A stretch of 60,759 bases of DNA, from assembly GCA_021324915.1 (NCBI GenBank), contig JAJPIC010000006.1, forward strand, positions 1 to 60,759. The letters run 5' to 3'. The notes under the pieces are model-generated. The model had not been told where the DNA came from and searched no databases. It was given only the letters and a program-made list of their open reading frames with translations. This document shows, piece by piece, positions 19,786 through 28,727 of this stretch. Made by a program: the position numbers and the translations under genes. How positions within the stretch are numbered: position 1 is the stretch's first letter; every line of letters starts with the position of its first letter. The DNA comes from Beijerinckiaceae bacterium. Lineage in GTDB: Bacteria > Pseudomonadota > Alphaproteobacteria > Rhizobiales > Beijerinckiaceae.

Positions 19786-21668
19786 TGCGGCCCTTGCGCA
19801 TTGGCCTCCTCGACGATTGCGTCGCCTCCGCCTGGGACCGAGATCTACATCGCTTTGCGCAGCTTGCCGCCGCCCTCGCCGAGGCGGGTCATGAAGTTGT
19901 GCTCTTCCAAGCCCGGGCTAAATTGCCCGAATATTTTTGCCCATCTCCAGCCATTGAGCTTTGCGAACTCCAAGGGCCGGCCCTGCCTGTCCTTGCCAGC
20001 AGCACGCGCCGCGCCGACATCGATCCGCTGATTGCGAGCTATCGCGCCCAATCCACCGCGCGACGCTTCCGGCTCGATTGTCTCGTTGCTCCCCTGCGCG
20101 GGGGCGTCTCTGCTGGACTCCTGATGGCGCGCGCTTGCGGCGAAGCCTTCGGCGATACGCGCGTCGTCTTGCTTGCCGATGGGACAAGTCTGAAACAGGC
20201 CGAGCTCGGCGCCGACCGCGGCGACCTCTCCCTGGCAGTCGCCGATGGCCTCGAGCGGATCTGCGTCCGGCTTGCCGATCATGTCATTGCTTTGAGATTC
20301 GATGACGCCCAAGCCGTCGGCGCGCTCACCGACTCCGGTAGGGCAGATCCGGTGACGAGCCTGCCGGGGTTGGTTGCTCTCGCTGCGCCCAACGCAAGTT
20401 CAGAGCCGATTTCTGAAATCGTCTATCTCGCGCCGTTCAGACGCGCAGACGGCGCCCTCACCTTCATTCAAGCAATCGAAGATCTTGCGCGCCAGGGCTT
20501 GCTCAAGTCGCAAACCATCACCTTTCTGGGACCCATCGACGACAGCGGCGGGCTCAATCGCAATTGGGCGGGCCTGCGCGCCCTTCGTTGGAATTTTCGC
20601 TTTCAGCTTCGCGATGAGCGCTGCCGCAAGACGGCGTTCGACTATGTAAATAGGCCCGGGCGGCTCGCAGTCCTGTTCGAGACCGATGGCAGCGGCCTCG
20701 GCCGCTCGCCCTCCCCTCCGAGGTGCCTTTCATATCGACTTGACGCACCGAGCTTCGACCTCGCGGACGACCTGAAGAAAGATCTCGAGCGCGCCATTGT
20801 GCATGGAAGGCTCGAGCGACCGCGCGAAGCGGTCGATTGGACGCTGCTCGCGCGATTTCTGGAGCAGATCAATGAAGCGCCGCCCTCCCGGCCGGCTACA
20901 GCCGTCGCAAGAGAAGGTGCGAGCATTTGCATCGTGCATCGCAACCGCTCGCATCTCTTGTCTCATCTGATCGAGAGCATTCCATCCGAAATCGACGGTC
21001 AGCCGGTCGAGATCGTGATTGTCGATAATGCGAGCACGCCCGAACATCGCGCAAAGCTCGGTGCGCTCGCCGCAAATCGAATTCGTCAGATCCTCCTCGA
21101 TGCCCCGCTCGACCAATCTCGCGCTCTCATGACAGGGATTGGTGCTGCGCGGCACCGAACGATCCTTCTTTGCGACGACGACAATCTCTTCGTCCAAGAT
21201 GGCGTCGCGCGCCTCTGCCGAGCCCTGCAGCGGGGCGCCTTCGACATCGTCGTTTCCTCGCTCCTCGTTTTCGACCACGCAGGAGACGCCCCAAGTGCGC
21301 CTGCGGCTCTCACCACATTCATCGGACAGGCACATACTGCGGGGCTTTTCTTCAATTTCTTCGGCGATACCGCGATGTGTTTGGATCGCGATAAGTTCAT
21401 CGCTGCGGGCGGCTTTGCAGCCGAGGCCGGCGCATGTCCCTGTTTCGACTGGATGACGCTGGCAAGAATGCAAGCCGCGGGGCTTACCATCGGTGTCCTG
21501 CAAGAACCGGCGGTCCTTTATCGGCGCGACGAACGTGCCAATGCCGATAATCCGCAGAAGCTCGAACAGGCCGGCGCCCGCGCGCTCGTCTTCAAGGCTT
21601 ATAGGGGGCGTTATGTTCCCGCTTTGGCGACGCGCGTCGCACAGAACTCAGTCATCGATCTCTTCTGA
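19785..21668 (+). CDS. Two-domain glycosyltransferase (GT-B-like N-terminus, GT2 C-terminus)
   Basis: 627 residues, starting on the last base of the upstream stop codon. The N-terminal about 370 residues resemble a degenerate GT-B fold (LAEAGHEVVLFQARAKL near the start; VYLAPFRRADGALTFIQAIE about residue 210). The C-terminal GT2 domain (about 380-600) has ICIVHRNRSHLLSHLI, VIVDNASTP, the donor/metal motif LLCDDDNLF and a WMTLARMQAAGL acceptor region. The N-terminal half lacks a clear EX7E motif and may be non-catalytic. Probable role: adding sugars in the polysaccharide pathway, coupled to the GWA-domain protein. Confidence 0.8.
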   Translation: MRPLRIGLLDDCVASAWDRDLHRFAQLAAALAEAGHEVVLFQARAKLPEYFCPSPAIELCELQGPALPVLASSTRRADIDPLIASYRAQSTARRFRLDCLVAPLRGGVSAGLLMARACGEAFGDTRVVLLADGTSLKQAELGADRGDLSLAVADGLERICVRLADHVIALRFDDAQAVGALTDSGRADPVTSLPGLVALAAPNASSEPISEIVYLAPFRRADGALTFIQAIEDLARQGLLKSQTITFLGPIDDSGGLNRNWAGLRALRWNFRFQLRDERCRKTAFDYVNRPGRLAVLFETDGSGLGRSPSPPRCLSYRLDAPSFDLADDLKKDLERAIVHGRLERPREAVDWTLLARFLEQINEAPPSRPATAVAREGASICIVHRNRSHLLSHLIESIPSEIDGQPVEIVIVDNASTPEHRAKLGALAANRIRQILLDAPLDQSRALMTGIGAARHRTILLCDDDNLFVQDGVARLCRALQRGAFDIVVSSLLVFDHAGDAPSAPAALTTFIGQAHTAGLFFNFFGDTAMCLDRDKFIAAGGFAAEAGACPCFDWMTLARMQAAGLTIGVLQEPAVLYRRDERANADNPQKLEQAGARALVFKAYRGRYVPALATRVAQNSVIDLF

Positions 21669-21733
21669 ATTGCTCGTAAACTGCTCGGAGCGGCGGATCG
21701 ATCGAACCGACGGCGTTCGACAAATCTGCCCGG

Positions 21734-22117
21734 CTACTTCGTTCCCATGCAGGTCTTGATGTAATCCTTGCGCCCGGGACCACGAATTTTCTTCGCCACG
21801 GCGTCTTTGATGCAATCGAGCCGTGCCTGCGCCGCGCAGATTTGCGCATAGTCGACAAGATCCCAGCCCCTCAGCCCTTTCCCCCTTCCTTCCTCGCGGC
21901 AGGACTGCCATTTGGATCCAGTCTCGACCCCGCCTCCCGCTTCGGGTGCGCCAGTTTCGCCTCCCTGCCCGCCCTCCGGCTCAGCGGACGGCTCTCCCCC
22001 ATTGGGCGCAGCATTCGTTCCAGAATTGGGCGGCGGACCATTGTTCTGAGCCTGCGCCAAGGCAGGTTGCAGCACAAGCATCAAGCCGACAAAGACCAGC
22101 GAAGTCACGCGCATCAT
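21734..22117 (-). CDS. Secreted protein with Pro/Gly-rich linker and Cys-rich end
   Basis: 127 residues from ATG 22117 (MMRVTSLVFVGLM); the upstream open frame runs into a dispersed repeat and is not coding. A signal peptide ends after ALAQAQ. Residues about 25-70 are low-complexity Gly/Pro/Glu. The C-terminal about 55 residues hold conserved-looking positions: WQSCREEGRGKGL, YAQICAAQARLDCIKDAVAKKI, YIKTCMG, with four cysteines. No family recognised. The coding strand matches the export genes that lie upstream of it. Confidence 0.65.
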   Translation of the reverse strand: MMRVTSLVFVGLMLVLQPALAQAQNNGPPPNSGTNAAPNGGEPSAEPEGGQGGETGAPEAGGGVETGSKWQSCREEGRGKGLRGWDLVDYAQICAAQARLDCIKDAVAKKIRGPGRKDYIKTCMGTK

Positions 22118-22155
22118 GCCCCCGTTCCCTTTTGCGGAGAGATTTTTGGCGACTG

Positions 22156-22264
22156 GATCACGATGCTTTTGGACCGAGTCGACCCAAAGCATGAACGTGA
22201 TCGATTCTAAAATTTGAGAGCGGGACGCGAAAAACCGGTGTCCAATTTTTCGCATCCCGCTCTA
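22156..22264. repeat. RIME-like double-palindrome repeat, copy 1
   Basis: About 109 bp with two adjacent palindromes. The first pairs GATCACG...CGTGATC and CTTTTGG...CCCAAAG (22156-22203). The second pairs GAGCGGGA-GCGAAAAA with its complement around ACCGGTGTCC (22217-22264). A diverged copy lies at 41381-41462 in opposite orientation. Size and two-palindrome design match RIME elements (Rhizobium-specific intergenic mosaic elements). It sits between the convertible 3' end of the ATPase gene and the start of the secreted-protein gene. Confidence 0.7.
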
Positions 22265-22963
22265 GGCGAGCTCGCTGCGATGGTCCATTTCGAACTTGCG
22301 CGCGCGAACCTCTTTGAACGCGTCAATGGCAGTTGCGACATCGTCGTAGAGGGTCAAACGCCCGTTCTCCAGAACCGCGGCTTTATCGCAGAACCGTTGC
22401 ACGATATGCGGACGCCGGCTGGCGAGGATGATGCCGGATGAGGCCGCACGCGCCTGCAGCATGGCCGTGCACTTCGGCTTGAAATCGTCGTCCGCCGGAC
22501 CGCCCGCAAACCGCTCATCGATCAGATAGCAATCGAAAGGCAGAGCGTAGCTTGCCGCAAAGACGAAGCGGCGCTGGAGTTCCTGCGGCAGCTTGGCCAG
22601 CGGCGTTTCGAACATGGAGTCCATGTCAGTCACGGAGCGGACGAAAGCGGAGATTTCTTCGATCTGCTGACCATAGGCGTGCGTGAATTGAGCAAGGTTA
22701 TCCTGTGGCGATAGGTGCCGCTTGAAAACGCCCTCATAAGCGATGGGGAAGGACAGACGCGCATAGCGCGCGATCGTACCGTTCTTCGGCTTGTCGAAAC
22801 CCGCCAGCAATCGCATCAGCGTCGTCTTCCCGGCAGCTTCCCCACCGAGAATGCCGAAGCGCCGATTGGTCGGAATGTCCGCGGTTATATTGTCGAGAAC
22901 CGGGCGTCCGAGTCCCGCTTTGGGAAAGGACTGAGTGAGATTACGCAGAGAGATCATCGACAT
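22262..22963 (-). CDS. KpsT-like ABC transporter ATPase, copy A (degenerate motifs)
   Basis: 233 residues (start 22963 or the second ATG at 22957, which has AGGT better spaced). ATPase partner for polysaccharide export. Walker A is GGEAAGKTT and Walker B YLIDE with the catalytic Glu. The signature LSGGQ region reads LPQELQRRF, and the switch (H-loop) His is replaced: ILASRRPH. The end (NGRLTLYDDVATAI) matches KpsT/BexA proteins. It is paralogous to the ATPase at 32253-32954. The KpsE-like gene ends 3 bp upstream, so the two form a unit. No permease gene is directly adjacent. Confidence 0.85.
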   Translation of the reverse strand: MSMISLRNLTQSFPKAGLGRPVLDNITADIPTNRRFGILGGEAAGKTTLMRLLAGFDKPKNGTIARYARLSFPIAYEGVFKRHLSPQDNLAQFTHAYGQQIEEISAFVRSVTDMDSMFETPLAKLPQELQRRFVFAASYALPFDCYLIDERFAGGPADDDFKPKCTAMLQARAASSGIILASRRPHIVQRFCDKAAVLENGRLTLYDDVATAIDAFKEVRARKFEMDHRSELA

Positions 22964-22966
22964 TAC

Positions 22967-24997
22967 CTACGCGGCATGACTGCGAATGACGATGGCGCAA
23001 AGCTTCGCAAAGCACCAAACTCCGAAGGCGATCAATACGACGAGCGCGATCGCCATTGGCCGGTTCGGATAGGTCGAGCTCGTCGGCATCGTCGGCTTCA
23101 CATAGGTCATAAGATAGATGTGCTGAGCGTCCGCAGCGGCACGCGCCTGAATGAGGTTGTTCAAGTCGCCGGTGAGCTCCTGGAGCGCGAGCGATTCCCG
23201 CGCGTTCAAATCCTCGAACATCCCGACGATTTTCGAAAGTTCTGCGGACCCGCCCTGGGTGCTGATCTCTTCGTCCACTTTATCCAGCTGATCCTGCGCT
23301 CCTTTGATGCGGTCGTTGAGCGGCGGGATGAGAGGCGACTGCGGATTGCCCATTTTGATCGAGGCGAGCTGGCCTTGCAGCTGGACAAGGGAGAGGCGCA
23401 GATTGGTCGCGAGTTGAATGTTCTCCGCAACGGCACTATTGCCGGGCTCGACCACTCCGGTCTTGTCGCGCAGGGCGAGCATTTGCTTGCGCAGATCCGT
23501 CAGCTTGGCGTTTGCGCGATCGACTTCGAGCTGGGCAAAACGAACCGCGTCGTTGTAGCGGCGCGCTTGCATTTCGTTGACCAGCGCTTCAGCGTTCGAA
23601 AGCAGCGTCCGGCTGATCGTATACGCCGCGGTCGGATCAAAGGCGCGCACGGAGGCGTTCGCTATTCCCGTTACCGGGTCATAATCGGAATAGACCATCT
23701 TCTGCCAGTAGTAGAGGAACTTCTCTTCTGAGGCGGAAGGATTGAGTCTTGCCCACCAATCGGCTTCCTTGGTCGTGAAATATTGGCGAAGCGGAATCTT
23801 CTTCTCTACATCCTTGAGGGCCTGCGGGCTCGTAATGTAGTCGGCAACCGAATAGCTGGCAGCCACCGTTGGACCCAGTCCGGTGCTGCTGAGCACCGAA
23901 GCTAATCCTCCCACCCCCGCGGCGCTGTCGCTCGTGTCCACCACATTGAAGCGGAACTCCGACACATATTGCTTGCTTGCGATGAAACCGAAATAGACGC
24001 CACCGACCAGCGTGGGCAGCACGAAGCAGACGAGAAAGAGGATCACGTCGAGTCGTGACGGACCTCTGATTTTCTGGGGCAACGAATAAGGAGGGGGCGC
24101 AAGGTCCTCTTCTTCGACAGGCTCGACCGAATAGAGCCGAAGACTTGGGGCTTCGCTCGGGACCGGCTGACGCAAACTTTGCGGGGCAAGCAGATGATCG
24201 ACGGGCGACGGAACCGGGCCGTCGAGGATCGCAGGCAAGCTCGGCGGCAGGAGGTTCGGCAAATGCGGCGCATATTCCGCCACGGCGCCGGACGTTTCCG
24301 TCTTGTTCGCTCTCTCACCTGCCTGAACGTTCGGCGCAGCCGCCGCGCGCGCCGAGGCTGCGATCATGGCGGGCATGGCCGCAGGCTTTTCGAGTGCGGG
24401 CTTACTGGCAGCAGGCTTTTCGGCCGCCGCGGGCTTGATCGGGAGAGGGACAGGTCTGCTCGAGACGGGAGCTTGACGCGCCGCACGATCCGGCTGGCTC
24501 GGAACGGGAGCAGGCTGGCTCAATACGGGAGCCGGTCTCTCGGCAGAGGCAGGCTTGTTCGGTGAGATACGTTCCGAAACGGCCGCGTTTGAACCGGCAG
24601 GCCGGTTCTCGCGCTGAAGCTGCAACCGATCGACCGGCGATGGCACTGGCGCGTCGCCCTTGGGCGTTGGCGCAGCACGTGGGAGATCGCGAGATAAAGG
24701 CCGCGCGCCCTCGCCATCCTTCAGGAGAGACTCGCCGGCGTCGGCTTTGCCGTCTATCCCGGACGTCCGGAAAATTGCTCCGGCATTTTTGATCAGCGCC
24801 TCGAAATCGGCTGCGGACTGCTGTGGTCGTGCGGCGCGATCTCGAACGATTTGACTGAAGGGCGGGGCATCTTCAACCCGCGGCAAACGGCGTGGCCGCA
24901 CGTCCGCGCTCGACGCGACCGAAGTCGCTTGAACGGTTTCCGTGCTCGCTTCTGCGGCTTCAGTCTCAACGGGACTGTCTTCGGTTTTGTCGGTCAC
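22967..24997 (-). CDS. KpsE/CtrB/BexC-like capsule export inner-membrane protein, long N-terminus
   Basis: 676 residues if started at the GTG at 24997; a TTG at 25012 adds five residues, and neither has a strong ribosome-binding site. Residues about 1-320 are Pro/Ala/Ser-rich and cytoplasmic, unusually long for the family. A membrane helix follows (DVILFLVCFVLPTLVGGVYF), then the periplasmic domain with YVSEFRFNV and coiled coil (about 490-620, VDRANAKLTDLRKQMLAL), then a second helix near the C-terminus. KpsE proteins connect the ABC exporter with the outer-membrane KpsD/Wza channel. Operon with the ATPase at 22262. Confidence 0.85.
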   Translation of the reverse strand: MTDKTEDSPVETEAAEASTETVQATSVASSADVRPRRLPRVEDAPPFSQIVRDRAARPQQSAADFEALIKNAGAIFRTSGIDGKADAGESLLKDGEGARPLSRDLPRAAPTPKGDAPVPSPVDRLQLQRENRPAGSNAAVSERISPNKPASAERPAPVLSQPAPVPSQPDRAARQAPVSSRPVPLPIKPAAAEKPAASKPALEKPAAMPAMIAASARAAAAPNVQAGERANKTETSGAVAEYAPHLPNLLPPSLPAILDGPVPSPVDHLLAPQSLRQPVPSEAPSLRLYSVEPVEEEDLAPPPYSLPQKIRGPSRLDVILFLVCFVLPTLVGGVYFGFIASKQYVSEFRFNVVDTSDSAAGVGGLASVLSSTGLGPTVAASYSVADYITSPQALKDVEKKIPLRQYFTTKEADWWARLNPSASEEKFLYYWQKMVYSDYDPVTGIANASVRAFDPTAAYTISRTLLSNAEALVNEMQARRYNDAVRFAQLEVDRANAKLTDLRKQMLALRDKTGVVEPGNSAVAENIQLATNLRLSLVQLQGQLASIKMGNPQSPLIPPLNDRIKGAQDQLDKVDEEISTQGGSAELSKIVGMFEDLNARESLALQELTGDLNNLIQARAAADAQHIYLMTYVKPTMPTSSTYPNRPMAIALVVLIAFGVWCFAKLCAIVIRSHAA

Positions 24998-25012
24998 GGT
25001 CTTTCTACGCAA

Positions 25013-25448
25013 AGCGACCCAAAATGGGCCGGTACAGAGACACTTTTACACGGCGCGGCCGGCAACCGCCCCTGGAAGTCCGGTTCGGCGGCCGTTTGAC
25101 GAGCATTTGAGCAAGACGGATGCCAAATACTCAGCCTTAACGTTTTGAAAGCGCCGTAAGATTTTATTAATCTACCATCGATCGGCTGCGCTGCCCAGCA
25201 AATATTTTGGCGAGCATGCGTGTGCTGCAACAAATTGTAGGTATTGTGCGTGAAACAACCGGACTGACCGCTTCAAAATCTTGGGAACCCGCTTCTGTCT
25301 ATTAAAGTAAACGAGGAGAATAGCTTCTTTTCATGACCTGCAGATTACATTTCGAATCTGTTGTCGCAGAAAAGACGCCGAGCTAAAATATTTCAGGTGC
25401 AATGATCTTTATGCTCGCCTCGGCCCGAAAATATTTCCGGCAATTCCG
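25013..25448. other. Divergent intergenic region with three AAATATTT palindromes
   Basis: 436 bp of AT-rich DNA between the divergent KpsE-like and GT4 genes. The self-complementary octamer AAATATTT occurs at 25200, 25386 and 25429. A 16-codon open frame (25402-25452, after CAGGTG) ends in a TGA that overlaps the TTG start of the GT4 gene and could couple its translation. Promoters for both directions are expected here but none could be fixed. Confidence 0.45.
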
Positions 25449-26900
25449 TTGAGCGAAGGACGCCGCCAATACTTCTCTCGCGCGCTTGCTGCGGTCAAGG
25501 AGCGTTTAGCTCCTGGACCAGCCCCTGCGTCTCGGAGCCTCGCTTATCCGCGCCTCTCCACGATCCGGCAGACCGGCCAGGTCATCAAAAAATCCGTCTG
25601 CATCGCCACGCCCGATATTGCCGGTCCTTCGCGCAACGGCGGAATTGGATCGGCCTATGCGGAGCTCGCGGAATTGCTCGCGCGCGAGGGTCATGACGTG
25701 ACCGTCGCTTATCTTCGCGGCGAAGAAGTCGACGACGGCTCGGTCGGCGACTGGATCGAACATTACGCCAAGAAGCACATCGCATTGGTCCCGGTGGCGG
25801 ACGCGGCGCACAAAGACGATTTCGGCTTGGCGGGTGAACCGGCTCTGCAGACGTCCTATAATCTCTTCGTCCATCTCCTCGGAGAAAGATACGATCTCGT
25901 CCATGTTTCCGAATGGCGCGGCGCCGGCTACTTCAGTCTCGTCGCCAAACATCTTCGCCTGGCGTTCGCGGATCGGATCTTTGCCGTCAAATCGTCTTCG
26001 CCACGCGAATGGGTGCTTGAGAGCGTCGGCCGCAAAATCGCGCCATCGGACAGGTCGATCATCGAAGCCGAGCGCGGCTCGATTGCGCTTGCCGACCTCG
26101 TGATCGGCGGCAGCAATCATCTCCTTGCCTGGATGACGGCGCGAGGTTTCGCCATGCCGGCTGGCCGCGTCTTCGCCCAGCCGAATGTTATGGCGCCGCC
26201 TCTGCCGAACCCCGCACGGCGCGCCGGCGAGCGCGTTCCTGTCACGGAACTCGTATTTTTCGGCAGGCTCGAGCCGCGCAAAGGATTGGCTGTGTTTTGC
26301 GATGCGGTCGAAGCCGTTGCGAGGAAATCCGGAAGCTTTCCCGCGACCACCTTTCTCGGAAAGGAAGGAATGGCCATGCGCGACGGCGAGCCCAGCGTGC
26401 AATGGCTGCGCAAACGCACGGCTGGCTGGTCCCCGAAGCCGAATTTGCAACTGGCATATGATCGATATGCGGCCTTGACCTATCTTCAAGCCGAGGGACG
26501 GCTCGCGGTCATGCCGTCGCTCATCGAAAATTCCTCGATCGCCGTCTATGAGGCGCTCTTGGCACATTTGCCGTTCGTCGCGTCAGATGTCGGGGGGACG
26601 CCGGAGCTCGTCGCCGCGCAGGACCAGGCAGAAGTTCTCGTCGAACCGCACGCCGAGAGCCTGGCAAGAAAGCTCGATCGGGCCCTCAGACATGGCGCTC
26701 TGGTCCCCCATCCTTCATTCGACAATGGAGAGAATTTGAAGACCTGGACCGATTTTCATCACTTGCCGAATTCCGCCATTCTCGAACAGATCTATCCGGT
26801 AAAAGATGCGCAGGAGCCCGCACCGGCATGGTCACAGCCATTCTGGCGGCTCGCCGAGCCAGCGATCATTCGGAAGATCGCCGAGTTGCGGAAGGTCTAG
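25449..26900 (+). CDS. Family 4 glycosyltransferase
   Basis: 483 residues from TTG 25449, whose start is uncertain because it lacks a clear ribosome-binding site. GT-B fold: N-lobe begins KKSVCIATPDIAGPSRNGGIGSAYAELA (seen as CIATPDIAGPSRNGG, the acceptor-side Gly loop), then VHVSEWRGAGYFSL. The C-lobe has ELVFFGRLEPRKGLAVFCDA, and the donor region PSLIENSSIAVYEALLAHLPF with the E-x7-E pair. It is clearly paralogous to the N-terminal part of the protein at 28699-30846. The downstream secreted hydrolase-like gene starts 3 bp after its stop. Confidence 0.83.
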   Translation: MSEGRRQYFSRALAAVKERLAPGPAPASRSLAYPRLSTIRQTGQVIKKSVCIATPDIAGPSRNGGIGSAYAELAELLAREGHDVTVAYLRGEEVDDGSVGDWIEHYAKKHIALVPVADAAHKDDFGLAGEPALQTSYNLFVHLLGERYDLVHVSEWRGAGYFSLVAKHLRLAFADRIFAVKSSSPREWVLESVGRKIAPSDRSIIEAERGSIALADLVIGGSNHLLAWMTARGFAMPAGRVFAQPNVMAPPLPNPARRAGERVPVTELVFFGRLEPRKGLAVFCDAVEAVARKSGSFPATTFLGKEGMAMRDGEPSVQWLRKRTAGWSPKPNLQLAYDRYAALTYLQAEGRLAVMPSLIENSSIAVYEALLAHLPFVASDVGGTPELVAAQDQAEVLVEPHAESLARKLDRALRHGALVPHPSFDNGENLKTWTDFHHLPNSAILEQIYPVKDAQEPAPAWSQPFWRLAEPAIIRKIAELRKV

Positions 26901-26903
26901 TCT

Positions 26904-28010
26904 ATGAACAAAATCCCGGTCGCGAATAGTTTGAGACGAGCATCTGCCGCCAGCCCGCGAAACGCCGGGAGTCCTCTCGCCTGCCTGCTCGCGATTCTCT
27001 TGGCCAGTCTGCCTCTGCCGACCTCAGCAACCTCTCCAGGCGTCGTCAACCGCTATGCGAATATCGATTTCGACAGGGTCTCCGGATACGGCAACTACGA
27101 CCCGGCGGCCCTGGCAAACCCGAACGTCGGTGGCGTCGATATCATGATGGATTGGTCGGCGGTCGAAGTTCAGAAGGGCGTCTATAATTTTGCCCCCGCC
27201 GACGCGGAAGCGGCGGCATGGTCGAACGCCGGCAAGAGCTTCGTCATTGTCATCCGCTACACGAACGAATATCCGCGCGACTGCAACAAGCCGCAGAACC
27301 TTCCGTCTTGGGAGCTAAGCCGGATCCCGCATTTCTGCGACAATGCGACGGGCGGTCTGATCCCCGATTATTTCGACGGAACATTCAAAGCGGATTTCGA
27401 GGCCTATGTGGCGGCGGTCGCACGCCATTTCGCAACGAGTCCCTATCGGAAGAACCTTCTTTACGTTCGGATCGGCGTGGGCCTGGGGAGCGAGGGCTTC
27501 TATTTGCGTCCGTGCCGACGCGGGCGCCCTTGCGACAGAGAACATGGCATGGCGCAGCTCAACGCGTGGGGTTTTTCGCCCGGCGTCTGGAAGCAATGGC
27601 AAGAAGAGATGATGGCCTTTTATCAGGCGCAGTTCTCTTACGCGACGGTGATCTATCCCATGGTCGCGCTCGACGTCGATCCCGCGACCGGAAATCCCAT
27701 TCACATGGATGTTGCCTATTGGGCAGCCGCGCGCGGCATGGGCCTCGGCGCGTTAGGCTTGCGGCCGAATTTCGGCACCGGCCCGGCGCAGATACGGCCT
27801 ATCATGGCTTATGTCCGTTCCCATTACCCACACACTTACATCCAATTTCAGACCTTTGTCGCGGTCCACGATGCCGATGAAATGGCGCAGGATATCGAGA
27901 TCGCCAAGGAGCTCGGCGGCAAGACGATCGAATGGTATTCCGAGGACGTCGTCAATCCGGCCTATCAGAATCTTCTCAGCCAATGGGCGCAAGAAGCGGC
28001 TCCGCCTTGA
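26904..28010 (+). CDS. Secreted glycoside-hydrolase-like (TIM-barrel) protein
   Basis: 368 residues with an N-terminal hydrophobic signal (about 20-42, LACLLAILLASLPLPTSA). The mature part looks like a beta-galactosidase/GH42- or GH-A-like barrel: VDIMMDWSAVEVQKGVYNF (about 80), FVIVIRYTNEYPRDC, LLYVRIGVGLGSEGFY (Glu where the acid/base would lie) and KTIEWYSEDV near the end (candidate nucleophile Glu). It lies in an operon with the GT4 gene (3-bp gap) inside the polysaccharide locus, so trimming or releasing the exported polymer is plausible. Substrate unknown. Confidence 0.7.
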   Translation: MNKIPVANSLRRASAASPRNAGSPLACLLAILLASLPLPTSATSPGVVNRYANIDFDRVSGYGNYDPAALANPNVGGVDIMMDWSAVEVQKGVYNFAPADAEAAAWSNAGKSFVIVIRYTNEYPRDCNKPQNLPSWELSRIPHFCDNATGGLIPDYFDGTFKADFEAYVAAVARHFATSPYRKNLLYVRIGVGLGSEGFYLRPCRRGRPCDREHGMAQLNAWGFSPGVWKQWQEEMMAFYQAQFSYATVIYPMVALDVDPATGNPIHMDVAYWAAARGMGLGALGLRPNFGTGPAQIRPIMAYVRSHYPHTYIQFQTFVAVHDADEMAQDIEIAKELGGKTIEWYSEDVVNPAYQNLLSQWAQEAAPP

Positions 28011-28019
28011 GCGAACCCT

Positions 28020-28727
28020 TTATTCAAGAAGGCTCTCGACCTTATTTATGCGCCAGACGATTTCCTTGATGACAAACTTCCGCAATTCGAGGGGATCGAG
28101 ATCGATGATCCCGTCCTCCAGCAACGTGCGGGTTGGCGAGGCGATACAGGCGATGACGTGTCTTTTGCCGTCGAGCACGGCCGAGGGCGCCGTCTTGAAA
28201 AAGCCGCAGCGCCCGTCGCCGATCCGGCGCCGGATCAAATCCATCCGCCGTTCGTCTGCGGTAACGATCGCAAATCTCACATTGTCGATAAAGATCTCCA
28301 CCTTCGCCCGGTTGTTCGCCTGCAGGGTATCGTAAGCCCAGCCCTTGATGATTTCGCCATCGAAATATTCGACCCTGCCAGCGATCCTCTTTGCGTCTCG
28401 TTTGCTCTCGTCCACCGGCACAGTCTTGATCGGAGCGCCGTGTTCGTCGCGCGGCACCAAAGAGGCGTGCAGTTCCCCTTCCCACAGAGCCGAGCGCATC
28501 TCGACGTCATGCGCGGCTGCATCGAACAGTGCCGCCGGCAGAAGATAAACAAACTCGGCGCCGCCCTTCGACTTCCGAACTTTGCCGAAGGATTCGAGCT
28601 CCTGTCCTTTGCTGCGATCGAAGATCGTGACCTTCTGTTCGCCCCTGCGCGAGGCCCCTTCGAATTTCTCGGCGATTGCGACAATCGCTTGCGTGCCCTC
28701 AATCCTCAGATTTGCCAGATCCGCCAT
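28020..28727 (-). CDS. GWA-type domain protein, unknown function
   Basis: 235 residues from ATG 28727, preceded by GAGGAGG; the start lies 29 bp inside the end of the upstream glycosyltransferase gene, so they are cotranscribed and overlap. The N-terminal half is beta-rich without a recognised family. Residues about 125-205 carry the pattern IIKGWAYDTLQ..RAKVEIFID, then DLIRRRI..GRCGFFKTAP, the same GWA...GxxGF layout as in the protein at 19171. This supports a shared accessory domain in the locus. It ends near the convergent hydrolase-like gene (9 bp). Confidence 0.7.
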   Translation of the reverse strand: MADLANLRIEGTQAIVAIAEKFEGASRRGEQKVTIFDRSKGQELESFGKVRKSKGGAEFVYLLPAALFDAAAHDVEMRSALWEGELHASLVPRDEHGAPIKTVPVDESKRDAKRIAGRVEYFDGEIIKGWAYDTLQANNRAKVEIFIDNVRFAIVTADERRMDLIRRRIGDGRCGFFKTAPSAVLDGKRHVIACIASPTRTLLEDGIIDLDPLELRKFVIKEIVWRINKVESLLE

